From contig NZ_CAKZKO010000037.1 in assembly GCF_937123705.1 (NCBI RefSeq), forward strand, positions 1-64,000: DNA of 64,000 bases, in the 5' to 3' direction. Positions 17,037 through 25,558 of the stretch are shown in pieces. The translations under genes and the position numbers were made by a program. This stretch comes from an uncultured Paraglaciecola sp. GTDB lineage: Bacteria > Pseudomonadota > Gammaproteobacteria > Enterobacterales > Alteromonadaceae. Every line of letters starts with the position of its first letter. The first letter of the stretch is position 1. The notes beneath the pieces are model-generated. The model was not told the DNA's origin, did no database searches, and saw nothing but the letters and a program-made list of their open reading frames with translations.

Positions 17037-18473
17037 TTATGATTGATTTAACTCTGATTCGGCAGAGTTGATGGCCGCAAACTCTTCATCAGGCGATTTA
17101 GCCACCAGATGATGACGACTGTAGAACACAAAATAAGCCACCAGCACCGCATAAAACACCCCTGCCCATAATGCAGCATCTAAGCTCACAACAAAGGTAC
17201 TAGCAAAGGCAATGATGGCTAAAACTAAAGCAATACCTGTGGTTAGGGTGCCACCTGGAGTACGATAAGGACGGGCTAAGTTGGGCTCTTTTTTACGCAA
17301 AATAATGTGCGACAACATCATCAAAGCATAGGAAATAGTGGCGCCAAACACCGCCATAGTGATCATAAGATCCCCTTGACCCGTTAGCGACAACAAAAAG
17401 CCAATCACACCTGGAATAATTAGCGCCATAGTCGGTACTTTTCGGCTACTAGTAATCGACAAAAAGCGTGGTAAATACCCAGCTCTAGATAAGGCAAACA
17501 CCTGACGAGAATAGGCAAAAATAATAGAAAAGAAACTAGCGATTAAACCAAATAAGCCCACCACATTTACAAATGTAGCCACACCAGAATTTTCACCATA
17601 AGCCACTTGTAATGCCCCAACCAAAGGCGCGCCGTGATTTTTCATCAACTCTGAACCTGCCACACCCGGCGCTAAAAACAACACGCAGAACGCAAAAATC
17701 AATAGAACCACCATAGCCGTGATAATCCCCTTAGGCATATCTTTGGCAGGGTTTTCGGTTTCCTCTGCCGCTAAAGGCACACCCTCTACCGCGAGAAACA
17801 ACCAAATAGCAAAAGGAATAGCGCTCCAAATACCAATGTAGCCCTCTGGCAAAAACGTACTGGCACCACTGGCCTGCTGATTAACCGCAATATCGAATAA
17901 ATTGTTGTAGTCAAAGTGCGGAATTAAACCCAAGGTAAACACCAACAAAGCAATACAAGCAATGCCCGTTATCACCATCATGATTTTTAAGGCTTCGCCG
18001 GCACCAAATAAATGAAAACCCACAAACACAAAATAACAGGTGGCATAAACCATAGGCCCATTCAGACCAAATAACTCATTGACATAACCACCAATAAACA
18101 CCGCAATGGCCGCAGGCGCAATTGAATACTCTAAGAGAATAGCCGTGCCGGTTAAAAAACCACCCCAAGGCCCCAAAGCCCGGCGCGCAAAACTATAACC
18201 ACCACCCGCAGTAGGAAGTGAAGAGGATAATTCAGCCAATCCAAAAATCATAAAGGTATACATCACCGCAATTAACACAGTGGCGATTAACATACCGCCC
18301 CAACCGCCCTGCTCTAATCCGAAGTTCCAGCCTGAAAAATCACCGGAAATAACATATGACACCCCAAGGCTAGCTAACAAAATCCAACCCGCCGCGCCTT
18401 TCTTTAACTGCCGTTTATCCAGATAATCCGACGACACCTGATCGTACTCAACGTTTGATTTGGAATGAGACAT
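17037..18473 (-). CDS. APC-family permease, ethanolamine-permease-like
   Basis: Amino acid-polyamine-organocation transporter of 478 aa with about 12 hydrophobic segments. The N-terminal block (LGVSYVISGDFSGWNFGL, then GGWGGMLIATVLIAVMYTFM) and GGGYSFARRALGPWGG match the ethanolamine permease subgroup of this family as I know it. First gene of the operon, 65 bp ahead of the ligase, so it probably imports the amine that the ligase modifies. Substrate is inferred from subgroup resemblance plus operon content; an amino-acid substrate is not excluded. Confidence 0.85.
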   Translation of the reverse strand: MSHSKSNVEYDQVSSDYLDKRQLKKGAAGWILLASLGVSYVISGDFSGWNFGLEQGGWGGMLIATVLIAVMYTFMIFGLAELSSSLPTAGGGYSFARRALGPWGGFLTGTAILLEYSIAPAAIAVFIGGYVNELFGLNGPMVYATCYFVFVGFHLFGAGEALKIMMVITGIACIALLVFTLGLIPHFDYNNLFDIAVNQQASGASTFLPEGYIGIWSAIPFAIWLFLAVEGVPLAAEETENPAKDMPKGIITAMVVLLIFAFCVLFLAPGVAGSELMKNHGAPLVGALQVAYGENSGVATFVNVVGLFGLIASFFSIIFAYSRQVFALSRAGYLPRFLSITSSRKVPTMALIIPGVIGFLLSLTGQGDLMITMAVFGATISYALMMLSHIILRKKEPNLARPYRTPGGTLTTGIALVLAIIAFASTFVVSLDAALWAGVFYAVLVAYFVFYSRHHLVAKSPDEEFAAINSAESELNQS

Positions 18474-18821
18474 GCTATTTTCCCTTATGATTGCTTATGT
18501 TTATTATTATGCGGATCTACTATTGAACGAAGCGAGTTGAAGATCTCAAAATTCAATCTAAGTGCATAATATGATTAATATTTGTAGACAGCAAATACAT
18601 AATCCCAGCTAATCATTCCATTATCTAAATAGCAGAACTAAAGCAACAAGATCAAGTGAAAATCAAACCACTCATTTAGTGGTTTTAAGCTGCGAGAGAA
18701 TAAGTTAATTTTGTATGAATGTGTTTGCTGTGAATGTATATTATTCATTGAGTTGCTTTGAAATATATTGAACAAAATCAAAGGATAGCGGTTTTTAAAC
18801 ACTATCCTTTAGATTTTTTCT
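18474..18821. other. Intergenic region upstream of the permease operon
   Basis: No gene is seen in these 348 bp and no regulator gene adjoins the operon. It should hold the permease operon promoter (just above 18473). A perfect 8-bp hairpin AAACCACT/AGTGGTTT lies at 18665-18685 (loop 5 nt), and a terminator-like stem lies at 18780-18810. Confidence 0.5.
18780..18810 (-). terminator. Terminator-like hairpin after the ubiquitin-domain gene
   Basis: AAAGGATAG (18780-18788) and CTATCCTTT (18802-18810) form a perfect 9-bp stem with a 13-nt loop, 12 bp past the stop of the gene ending at 18822. On the minus strand it is followed by GATTTTG, a weak T-tract; the better T run is on the plus strand, where no gene arrives. 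Confidence 0.6.
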
Positions 18822-21800
18822 TCATGAATGAAACCTAGCATTTGCCTCGGCTAAGATATTTCGCCTTCTATTAAACAGTACCAGGCTAACCACCAACAAC
18901 AAAACTCCCCCGAAACTGCCTGCGTTAGTTCTTTGCATGACAATGATAGTGACTTCTCCTTGACTTTCTCCTCCATTACCATCGTTTACTGTGTAAGTAA
19001 CGGTATCAACTCCCTCAAATTCAATAATAGGCATATAAATCAACAAATTATCATAAATAGTAACACTTCCTTGCTCAGCACTAGTATTAACTAAGATAAG
19101 TTCATCATTGTCGAGATCGCTATCATTAAGCAATACGTCAATCGCTATTGGCATTTTATTACTAGTAGTAACTTTATCATTAACTACAACTGGTGCTGTG
19201 TTTTCAACTACGTTAATAGATACCTCTCCATAACCTGTGCCACTATCACCATCATTCACACCATAAATAACAGTAGCTAGACCAAAGAAGTATGGTTCTG
19301 GTTGATAATACAACTGTTGATCAACAATGGTTACATGACCAAAATCAACATTAGCGCTAGTTATGTTTAAGTTACCGGTACCAGAATCATTTGCTAACAC
19401 GTCTATCATTAACAATTTGTTTTGCGCTATCACCACTTCCTCTGGCATAACTTTGGGTAAAGGATTGTTGTTACTCCAGATAGCGACACCTCCTGGGTCG
19501 ACAATTTGATTATTCGGCATCCCATCATCATCATTAGGTCCGCCATCTTCGATCGTTAACTGCACGCACCAATGTCCTGCAGTTAATCCTACAGTCCAAT
19601 TTTTATCATTGGGCGCTGGGCAATAACCCATTTCACCTGCGGCGGACGACAAATAATTATTGGTGTCTACAATAAATTCCCCCCAAGCTGTATCTGACCG
19701 TAACTTACGATAAAGTGCATTTTCAGGGATCGGCAAACGCTGGGGTAACACCACACTCACACTTTGTCCTGCAAGCGGCAGATCACTTATAATAAAATCG
19801 AATATTCCCCCAATGATGGTTGCCTCTTCGTCCGGTGTCACCGCTGAACTATCTAGCAGTAATGATCCAGCGCTATGGCTTACTGAATTAACCCCCTTGC
19901 GTAAGCACGTACCCGACTCAGTTTCGACAAGAAATTGTAGGTACTCATCAACCTCTGTAGATTTCAGATTACAAGGGCTGTTATTATCTAAGTAATTAGC
20001 CATACCATCGTTGTCATCATCACCATAACCTTCAACATTATCTGGTATTAAATCACCATCTGAATCCACTTCAGTTAACTCTGGTAGCTGGTCTACTATC
20101 TGAAGGTAAGTAAAGACCTCGATACTCAATGGGTTATTACCGTCATCCGTAATTGTAAGTGAGAGTTTTTGTTGTCCTAGCATTAAGTCAGTTGGGTCAA
20201 AAGTAAAGCTGGCCTCATTGCTATCGATGTCAACTAATGAGTTGCTTTCATTTTCCCACGTGTAGCTATGGCTATCTTGACTATTGGCATCGTAGACCGC
20301 ACTGGTAATGACTACATCACCTAATTTTTTATCAATTAATGTACGTTGTTCACTATTTTGAGAAACCATCAGGCTGACGTGTGGGGCAATATTATTTTCA
20401 GTAATCGTAAAGGTAAACCGTGAGTTTTCACCGGTATTAACAGAGCCATCAAGTTCAATTATCAACGTTTCATCCATTTCTACTGATGTATCTTCAAAGA
20501 TATCAAACTCAATATACCCCATTAATCCCGACTCAATAATCAACTCTCCAGATACGAGGTTATGATCATCACTGTCTGCACTTCCTGTGACAGAATAAGC
20601 AACGATAACCGGGTAGATTGGGGATATTCCATTTAAATGAACCGCTACTTTATAGCGCTTTCCTTCATTGCCTTGTTGATCTTTAGCTAAGTTAATTAAT
20701 GGATGAACGGCTACACGTTGAGTCGCTACACGGCTAAAGCCTTCACTGTCTTGTGCTTGCCAGTACAACAGATGATTTCCAGGACTGAACCTTGTATTAC
20801 CATCTACAAGAACAACAGGCACAACTTCCCCTTGGCTATCAAAAGCGGTAGCAACACCTAAATCAACTTTAGTAATTAAGGCAGTAGCATTAACATCTAT
20901 ATCACTAGGCAGATTAATGACTGGCAATAAGTTATTGCTATAATTATCAAACCTAATCATAGCTACGGCTTTACTGTTTTCATTGCTTGTTTCGCCATCA
21001 CTAATCACATATTGCAATTCAATTTCACCTTCAAAAGCGCCCTGTAATTGAAAGAATAATTCGCCTGACTCAATAGTCGTGTCACCAAACGAACTGTTGG
21101 CATTCATAATGACTAGTTCATCATTTTCGACATCACTATCATTTACTAGCACATCAAGTGCATAACGGCCGTCTTCACGATAATCAAGTATAAAACTATC
21201 ATTTTGGGCAATAGGCTCATCATTTATAGGATTAATCGTTAGCGATATCGTGGCAGGATCTGAATGATCTGAACCATCATGAATTTTATATGTAAAACTA
21301 TCGGTGCCATTAACGTTAGGTGCGGGTGTATAAATCCAAGAATTGCCAGAAGATTGAACTAAAGTGCCTTGTGCTGGCGGTGTTGAAATGACATAGGTCA
21401 ACTCATCGTTATCAGCGTCTGTACCAGTTAAGGTAACGGTTAGCATGCTATCTTCATCAAGTGTCAGTGTTTGATCATTAGCGACAGGCGTTTGGTTCGT
21501 ATTAATGACCGAAATTGTAAAGGCCGTTAAACTTGCACTGGCTCTCGCACTATCTGTCACGCTAATTACAATACCAGAATATTCACCTGCATCAGTTTTT
21601 GATGGCGTGCCTGTTAGTGCTCCGGTTGCAGTACTAAAGCTTGCCCAGCTTGGCTTGTTCGTTATGCTAAAGGTTGTTGTATCACCAGCATCAGCATCAA
21701 ACACTGTTGGTGTAAAACTATAACTAGCCCCCTCTAAAACGCTGGTTAAAGGGGAGCCTGAAATAATCGGAGCAACATTAGGCCTTGGCGCTAGGATTAA

Positions 21801-22058
21801 GGTAATAGTCGACTTATTTGAAACATTATAATCAGATAGTGTTCTGCCATCTTCTAATTCCTTGCCACCAAACAGCAGAATTTGTTGATCCGCAGGGATC
21901 CCTTCTTTATCTTGAATTTTCTGTCTTATATTATCAATGGTATCAGCAGGCTCTACGTCTAATGTTATGGTGTTCCCCGTAGGTGTCTCAACGAAAATCT
22001 GCATAGCTTGTATACTAAATGAGCAGAATATAAAAAGTACCGCTGTTACTAATTTCAT
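18822..22058 (-). CDS. Exported multidomain surface protein with N-terminal ubiquitin domain and GlyGly-CTERM-like anchor
   Basis: The 1078-aa product opens with a signal peptide (1-18, ending SIQA) and then, from M19, a ubiquitin domain (19 to about 92). Next come a putative-Ig/cadherin-like domain (about 95-188), cadherin-like VCBS-type domains (about 190-370), an HYR-like segment (about 375-455), a Calx-beta-like domain (about 460-555), a PKD-like segment, and an Asp-rich thrombospondin-3-type Ca-binding stretch ([20 protein letters not shown], about 664). A choice-of-anchor U-like region follows (about 700-856, ending [11 protein letters not shown] and IVDPGGVA), then two more cadherin-like domains. 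The C-terminus has GSFGG, a transmembrane helix and NRRR (about 1043-1066), like GlyGly-CTERM signals cut by rhombosortase. Transcribed alone. It is predicted to be secreted and surface-displayed; function unknown. No E1, E2, E3 or deubiquitinase gene lies in the window. Confidence 0.9.
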   Translation of the reverse strand: MKLVTAVLFIFCSFSIQAMQIFVETPTGNTITLDVEPADTIDNIRQKIQDKEGIPADQQILLFGGKELEDGRTLSDYNVSNKSTITLILAPRPNVAPIISGSPLTSVLEGASYSFTPTVFDADAGDTTTFSITNKPSWASFSTATGALTGTPSKTDAGEYSGIVISVTDSARASASLTAFTISVINTNQTPVANDQTLTLDEDSMLTVTLTGTDADNDELTYVISTPPAQGTLVQSSGNSWIYTPAPNVNGTDSFTYKIHDGSDHSDPATISLTINPINDEPIAQNDSFILDYREDGRYALDVLVNDSDVENDELVIMNANSSFGDTTIESGELFFQLQGAFEGEIELQYVISDGETSNENSKAVAMIRFDNYSNNLLPVINLPSDIDVNATALITKVDLGVATAFDSQGEVVPVVLVDGNTRFSPGNHLLYWQAQDSEGFSRVATQRVAVHPLINLAKDQQGNEGKRYKVAVHLNGISPIYPVIVAYSVTGSADSDDHNLVSGELIIESGLMGYIEFDIFEDTSVEMDETLIIELDGSVNTGENSRFTFTITENNIAPHVSLMVSQNSEQRTLIDKKLGDVVITSAVYDANSQDSHSYTWENESNSLVDIDSNEASFTFDPTDLMLGQQKLSLTITDDGNNPLSIEVFTYLQIVDQLPELTEVDSDGDLIPDNVEGYGDDDNDGMANYLDNNSPCNLKSTEVDEYLQFLVETESGTCLRKGVNSVSHSAGSLLLDSSAVTPDEEATIIGGIFDFIISDLPLAGQSVSVVLPQRLPIPENALYRKLRSDTAWGEFIVDTNNYLSSAAGEMGYCPAPNDKNWTVGLTAGHWCVQLTIEDGGPNDDDGMPNNQIVDPGGVAIWSNNNPLPKVMPEEVVIAQNKLLMIDVLANDSGTGNLNITSANVDFGHVTIVDQQLYYQPEPYFFGLATVIYGVNDGDSGTGYGEVSINVVENTAPVVVNDKVTTSNKMPIAIDVLLNDSDLDNDELILVNTSAEQGSVTIYDNLLIYMPIIEFEGVDTVTYTVNDGNGGESQGEVTIIVMQRTNAGSFGGVLLLVVSLVLFNRRRNILAEANARFHS
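21777..22004 (-). other. Ubiquitin-like domain (76 codons) at the mature N-terminus
   Basis: Residues 19-94 of the surface protein align without gaps to eukaryotic ubiquitin: 51 of 76 positions identical by hand count (50 of the first 71). Blocks kept intact include [12 protein letters not shown] and [11 protein letters not shown]. Lysines 29, 33 and 48 are kept; K6, K11, K27 and K63 become E, N, R and N (with Lys at 64). Of the Leu8-Ile44-Val70 patch, 8 is Pro, 44 Leu and 70 Ile. The RLRGG tail is replaced by APRPN, so the domain cannot be conjugated or processed in the usual way. Predicted signal peptidase cleavage leaves Met1 of the domain as the N-terminus. Confidence 0.93.
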
Positions 22059-22244
22059 CCCAGACTATCTTCCTTTACTGTTCTATTGAAACTTTTATAA
22101 TGATTTCAAAATTTCGAATAAAGTGGAAGTTTAATCAACATCTTTTGACGTGATTAAATTGGAATAATATTTTGAAGTTTATTGTCGAACATTGCCTAGG
22201 TTATTCGTTATATAGTTAAGCTAACCATATTTTGAGGTGATTTT

Positions 22245-22778
22245 ATGATTCGACTTTGTTTTCGTTACTTATTTTTGTTGTTTAGCACGTTTTACTTTTG
22301 TGGTGTTCTTGCACAAAGCGCTAGCTTAGGGTCTGAAACTCGGCAATTAGAAACGGGGCAAAACTCGCCCCCCGCTTCAATTGAAGATGTGAGTTGGATA
22401 GCGGGTTATTGGCGAGGTGAAATTTGGGGTGGCCAGTTTGAGGAGATGTGGTCTGAGCCTTTGGCGGGTTCGATGATGGGATCGTTTAAGTTTGTCGAGA
22501 ATAAGCAAATAAAGTTTTATGAGTTGATGACCATAGCTGAGCATCAAGATAGTTTGATTATTAGGCTTAAACATTTTGCACAAGACTTAAAAGGTTGGGA
22601 GGAGAAAGACCAGAGCGTGGATTTTAAATTGGTGAGACTAGCCGATAAAACGGCTTATTTTGAAGGTTATACCTTTAAACTGATTGGCCCAAATGAAATG
22701 CATGTGTTTGTGATGATTGGTGAGGAGGGTAAAAAACAGGAAACCAAGTTTGTGTTTAAGCGCCATCGCTCACAGTAA
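22245..22778 (+). CDS. Exported DUF6265-like protein
   Basis: A 177-aa protein with a signal peptide (about 1-23, hydrophobic core LFLLFSTFYFCGVLA) and a lipocalin-like beta-rich domain beginning WIAGYWRGEIWGGQFEEMWS at about 50-69, followed by GSMMGSFKFVE. This layout resembles DUF6265 proteins; function is unknown. ATG is preceded by GAGGTG at 6 bp spacing. It is divergent from the ubiquitin-domain gene, and its last 23 bp overlap the end of tilS on the other strand. Confidence 0.8.
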   Translation: MIRLCFRYLFLLFSTFYFCGVLAQSASLGSETRQLETGQNSPPASIEDVSWIAGYWRGEIWGGQFEEMWSEPLAGSMMGSFKFVENKQIKFYELMTIAEHQDSLIIRLKHFAQDLKGWEEKDQSVDFKLVRLADKTAYFEGYTFKLIGPNEMHVFVMIGEEGKKQETKFVFKRHRSQ

Positions 22779-24132
22779 TATGCCAAACCTCTTCGTGGTT
22801 AGTTATTGGCTCAAGAGGTTGTGCAACATGCCAGTATCCATTCACGTATACCCCTAATACTTGGTCATTTTGGAGGATTAGCAATGCCGTCTCTCGTATC
22901 CAAGGGGCGATTTTCCATTGTTTAAACCATTGTTTGATGGGTTTAGAGTGGTCGCTACCTTGGGGGGTAAATCTCAATGAGTAACCTCCCATTTTAACGG
23001 CAATAGGGCCTAAATTTGGCTTGATTGTTAGCTGAGTTTTTTTGTCTATATTCCCGTCACTAGAAAACACAAGATACCCCATATTATTCGGCAATGTGAT
23101 GCTTTTCTGTTGTTGCCAAATTGTATTGAAGATGACTTTTTCAGGTGGCGTTTTAATGACAAATAACTGTTGGTCAAAACGTCTAAACTGCCAGCCATTC
23201 CACTGCAATATAGGTGTGGCGTCTTGTGCCGCATTTAATACTTCTGGGCTGAGTTTATTTAGCACTGTTAACGATGGGCTTTGAATATTTAATTCAGACA
23301 ACCAATAACGTACTAGTTGATGTAGCCAAGGTTGACTGAGTTGTTTTAGCGCGGCTATTTGCAAACTATTTTCTGAGGCTTTTATTAATTGCAATTTTTC
23401 GGCGCTGCTTGCATCCAATAGACTTTGTTGTTCGGCGCAAAGCGCGGCACTTCTGGCCACTGCTTGAGAAATCTCTGGCCAGCGTTGTTGCAAAGTAGGC
23501 AGTACTTTATGGCGCAAAAAATTGCGTTCAAAGTCGGTATCTTGATTGGATTCATCTTCACACCACTTTAACTCATGTTGATGTGCATAATCCAAAATGG
23601 CCTGCTGTGATACATCGAGCAGGGGTCGGTAAAATCCGACTTGTTGGTTTGCTTGTAAGGGGCTAGTCACTAACCATGTGCGGTTCATGGCTGATAATCC
23701 TTTAGGTCCTGCGCCGCGTTTTAATTGCAATAAGAATGTTTCGAGTTGGTCGTCTTGATGCTGCCCCAACAACACTTGGCTATCGGCTGGCGCTAACGCC
23801 ACTAAGTTCTGATATCGGGCTGCTCTGGCTTGTGCTTCGAGGCTTTGCCTAGGGGCTGCTTGTACAACCACCTTTGCGGTTTGAAAGCTTACACCTAAAG
23901 TTGCGCAAACTTGGCGGCAGTGGTCCTGCCATTTATCTGCGTGTTGACTTAAGCCATGGTGGATATGAATAGCGTGGATCTGGAAATCGAAGTTTTGGCT
24001 TTGTTTTAGGTGATGAAGAGCATGTAGCAACACGTGAGAATCAACACCTCCACTGTATGCCACAACAATATCTGCTGCATCCTTTAATGGTGATTTAGAT
24101 AGATGTTGTTGTAGTTCACTAAGCAGTGACAT
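22756..24132 (-). CDS. tilS: tRNA(Ile)-lysidine synthetase TilS
   Basis: Converts C34 of tRNA-Ile2 (anticodon CAU) to lysidine with ATP and lysine. The 458-aa product has the N-type ATP pyrophosphatase P-loop SGGVDS at residues 27-32, the IHIHHGLS strand, LLGQHQDDQLETFLLQLKRG, and C-terminal TilS-specific domains. Length matches gammaproteobacterial TilS. It follows accA on the same strand but is separated from it by the 413-bp repeat-bearing spacer, so it may have its own promoter. The 3' end overlaps a convergent gene by 23 bp. Confidence 0.95.
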   Translation of the reverse strand: MSLLSELQQHLSKSPLKDAADIVVAYSGGVDSHVLLHALHHLKQSQNFDFQIHAIHIHHGLSQHADKWQDHCRQVCATLGVSFQTAKVVVQAAPRQSLEAQARAARYQNLVALAPADSQVLLGQHQDDQLETFLLQLKRGAGPKGLSAMNRTWLVTSPLQANQQVGFYRPLLDVSQQAILDYAHQHELKWCEDESNQDTDFERNFLRHKVLPTLQQRWPEISQAVARSAALCAEQQSLLDASSAEKLQLIKASENSLQIAALKQLSQPWLHQLVRYWLSELNIQSPSLTVLNKLSPEVLNAAQDATPILQWNGWQFRRFDQQLFVIKTPPEKVIFNTIWQQQKSITLPNNMGYLVFSSDGNIDKKTQLTIKPNLGPIAVKMGGYSLRFTPQGSDHSKPIKQWFKQWKIAPWIRETALLILQNDQVLGVYVNGYWHVAQPLEPITNHEEVWHITVSDGA

Positions 24133-24173
24133 AAGTCTCCAATAATAAAACGAGGCTCCCGATAAAAGCCCTC

Positions 24174-24500
24174 TGGAATGACGTGTTGGGGCAGTTGGGA
24201 ATGTTTAACTTAATCTGGCATTTCTGCAGGTTGTTAGTAAGGGGTGATACTTTACCCTAAAAGCAAAAGCGATTCCCGATAAAAGCATACGGGAATGACG
24301 TATTGGGGCATACGGGAATGACGTATTGGGGCACGCGGGAATGACCTGTTGGGGCATTCGGGAATGACGAGTTGGGGCACGCGGGGATAACGTGCTAGGA
24401 ACGTTGGGAATTTCTGATAAAGCACTCGGAAATGACGTGTTGGGAAAGTTGCGGTGCATCGATAAAGGCAGCCAGGAATGCCGTGTTAATGCATTCCTCA
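24174..24500. repeat. 23-bp tandem repeat array, REP-like
   Basis: Units of the form GGGAATGACGTNTTGGGGCA plus 3 bases begin at 24291, 24314, 24337, 24360, 24383 and 24406 at exactly 23-bp steps, with decayed copies near 24428, 24451 and 24474. A further pair at 24174 and 24197 keeps the same step. A 7-bp hairpin ATTCCCG/CGGGAAT lies at 24272-24296 at the head of the array. The array sits in the tilS-accA spacer (24133-24545), which holds no gene; a 115-codon open frame through it encodes only the translated repeat. Confidence 0.88.
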
Positions 24501-24545
24501 ATGGCCGAGACTTAAGGTGTGGCTGTAGAAATACCCTTTGGTTGT

Positions 24546-25502
24546 TTAACAATAGCCAAATGACATTAATCGTTCGTAACGCTCAGCTAACAACTCTTCT
24601 TTAGATAAACTCGAAAGCTGCGCCAATTGTTGTTTAATTGTGGCTTTTAAGTTAGCGGCCATGCCGTCGTAATCTCGGTGGGCGCCACCTAAGGGTTCGT
24701 CGATGATTTGATTGATCAATCCAAGCTCTTTAATTTGACCTGCGCTCACGCCCATGGCTTCGGCTGCTAGGGGTGCTTTTTCGGCGCTTTTCCATAAAAT
24801 AGAGGCGCAACCTTCCGGTGAAATCACTGAGTAGGTGCTGTATTGCAGCATGTTAACTCTGTCGCCTACACCAATTGCCAATGCACCACCAGAGCCACCT
24901 TCACCAATAACGGTACAAATAATAGGAACTTTGAGGCCCGACATGACCTTAAGGTTACGAGCAATGGCCTCACTTTGGCCCCGCTCTTCTGCGCCTACGC
25001 CAGGATAGGCCCCTGGGGTATCGATAAAAGTGATTATAGGCAGGTTAAAACGCTCAGCCATTTCCATTAGGCGTAATGCCTTGCGATAACCTTCGGGTTT
25101 AGGCATGCCAAAATTACGTTTGATTTTTTCTTTGGTGTCTCGGCCTTTTTGATGACCGATGATCATCACGGGTTGCCCGTCTATATTGGCTAAACCACCT
25201 ACTATGGCTTTGTCGTCTGCAAAAGCACGATCACCAGCCAATTCATCAAATTCGGTACAAATACGCTCTACATAATCATAAGTATAGGGGCGCATAGGAT
25301 GACGAGCAATTTGCGATACTTGCCATGCACCTAAATCAGCAAACGTTTTGCGGCTTAGTTCGGCACTTTTTTCACGAAGCTTAGTGATTTCTTCTTCGAT
25401 ATTAACGTCAAATTCGCCCCCTTGATTGACGAGTCGCAACTCTTCAATCTTAGCTTCCAATTTAGCGATGGGCTCTTCGAATTCTAAAAAATTTACACTC
25501 AT
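24546..25502 (-). CDS. accA: Acetyl-CoA carboxylase carboxyltransferase subunit alpha
   Basis: Alpha subunit of the carboxyltransferase that moves the carboxyl group from biotin to acetyl-CoA, first step of fatty acid synthesis. The 318-aa product starts [22 protein letters not shown] and carries the carboxyltransferase motifs [20 protein letters not shown] and [15 protein letters not shown]. Length matches E. coli (319). Last gene of the superoperon, 56 bp after dnaE, as in E. coli. Confidence 0.98.
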   Translation of the reverse strand: MSVNFLEFEEPIAKLEAKIEELRLVNQGGEFDVNIEEEITKLREKSAELSRKTFADLGAWQVSQIARHPMRPYTYDYVERICTEFDELAGDRAFADDKAIVGGLANIDGQPVMIIGHQKGRDTKEKIKRNFGMPKPEGYRKALRLMEMAERFNLPIITFIDTPGAYPGVGAEERGQSEAIARNLKVMSGLKVPIICTVIGEGGSGGALAIGVGDRVNMLQYSTYSVISPEGCASILWKSAEKAPLAAEAMGVSAGQIKELGLINQIIDEPLGGAHRDYDGMAANLKATIKQQLAQLSSLSKEELLAERYERLMSFGYC

Positions 25503-25558
25503 TGCACACCTAATAATAATTGTTTACAGCTTTTCATTTTATTGCTTCTATCAAGCTG

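Noticed and set aside
12273..18473. Classical putrescine (puu) operon
   Set aside because: No FAD oxidase (PuuB), no GABA transaminase (PuuE) and no PuuR regulator; an iron alcohol dehydrogenase is present instead. The ligase could still accept diamines, so this is not excluded fully.
18822..22058. Bacterial ubiquitination (Bil/6E-type) defence operon
   Set aside because: No E1, E2, E3 or JAB/DUB gene adjoins it, the ubiquitin domain lacks the C-terminal Gly-Gly, and the protein carries a signal peptide, so it is outside the cytoplasm.
24174..24500. CRISPR array
   Set aside because: Repeats are head-to-tail 23-mers with no spacers and no cas gene.
24205..24552. 115-codon open frame rich in RHSRMP-type repeats
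   Set aside because: It is the translation of the 23-bp tandem repeat array and overlaps the accA end; no ribosome-binding site or domain.
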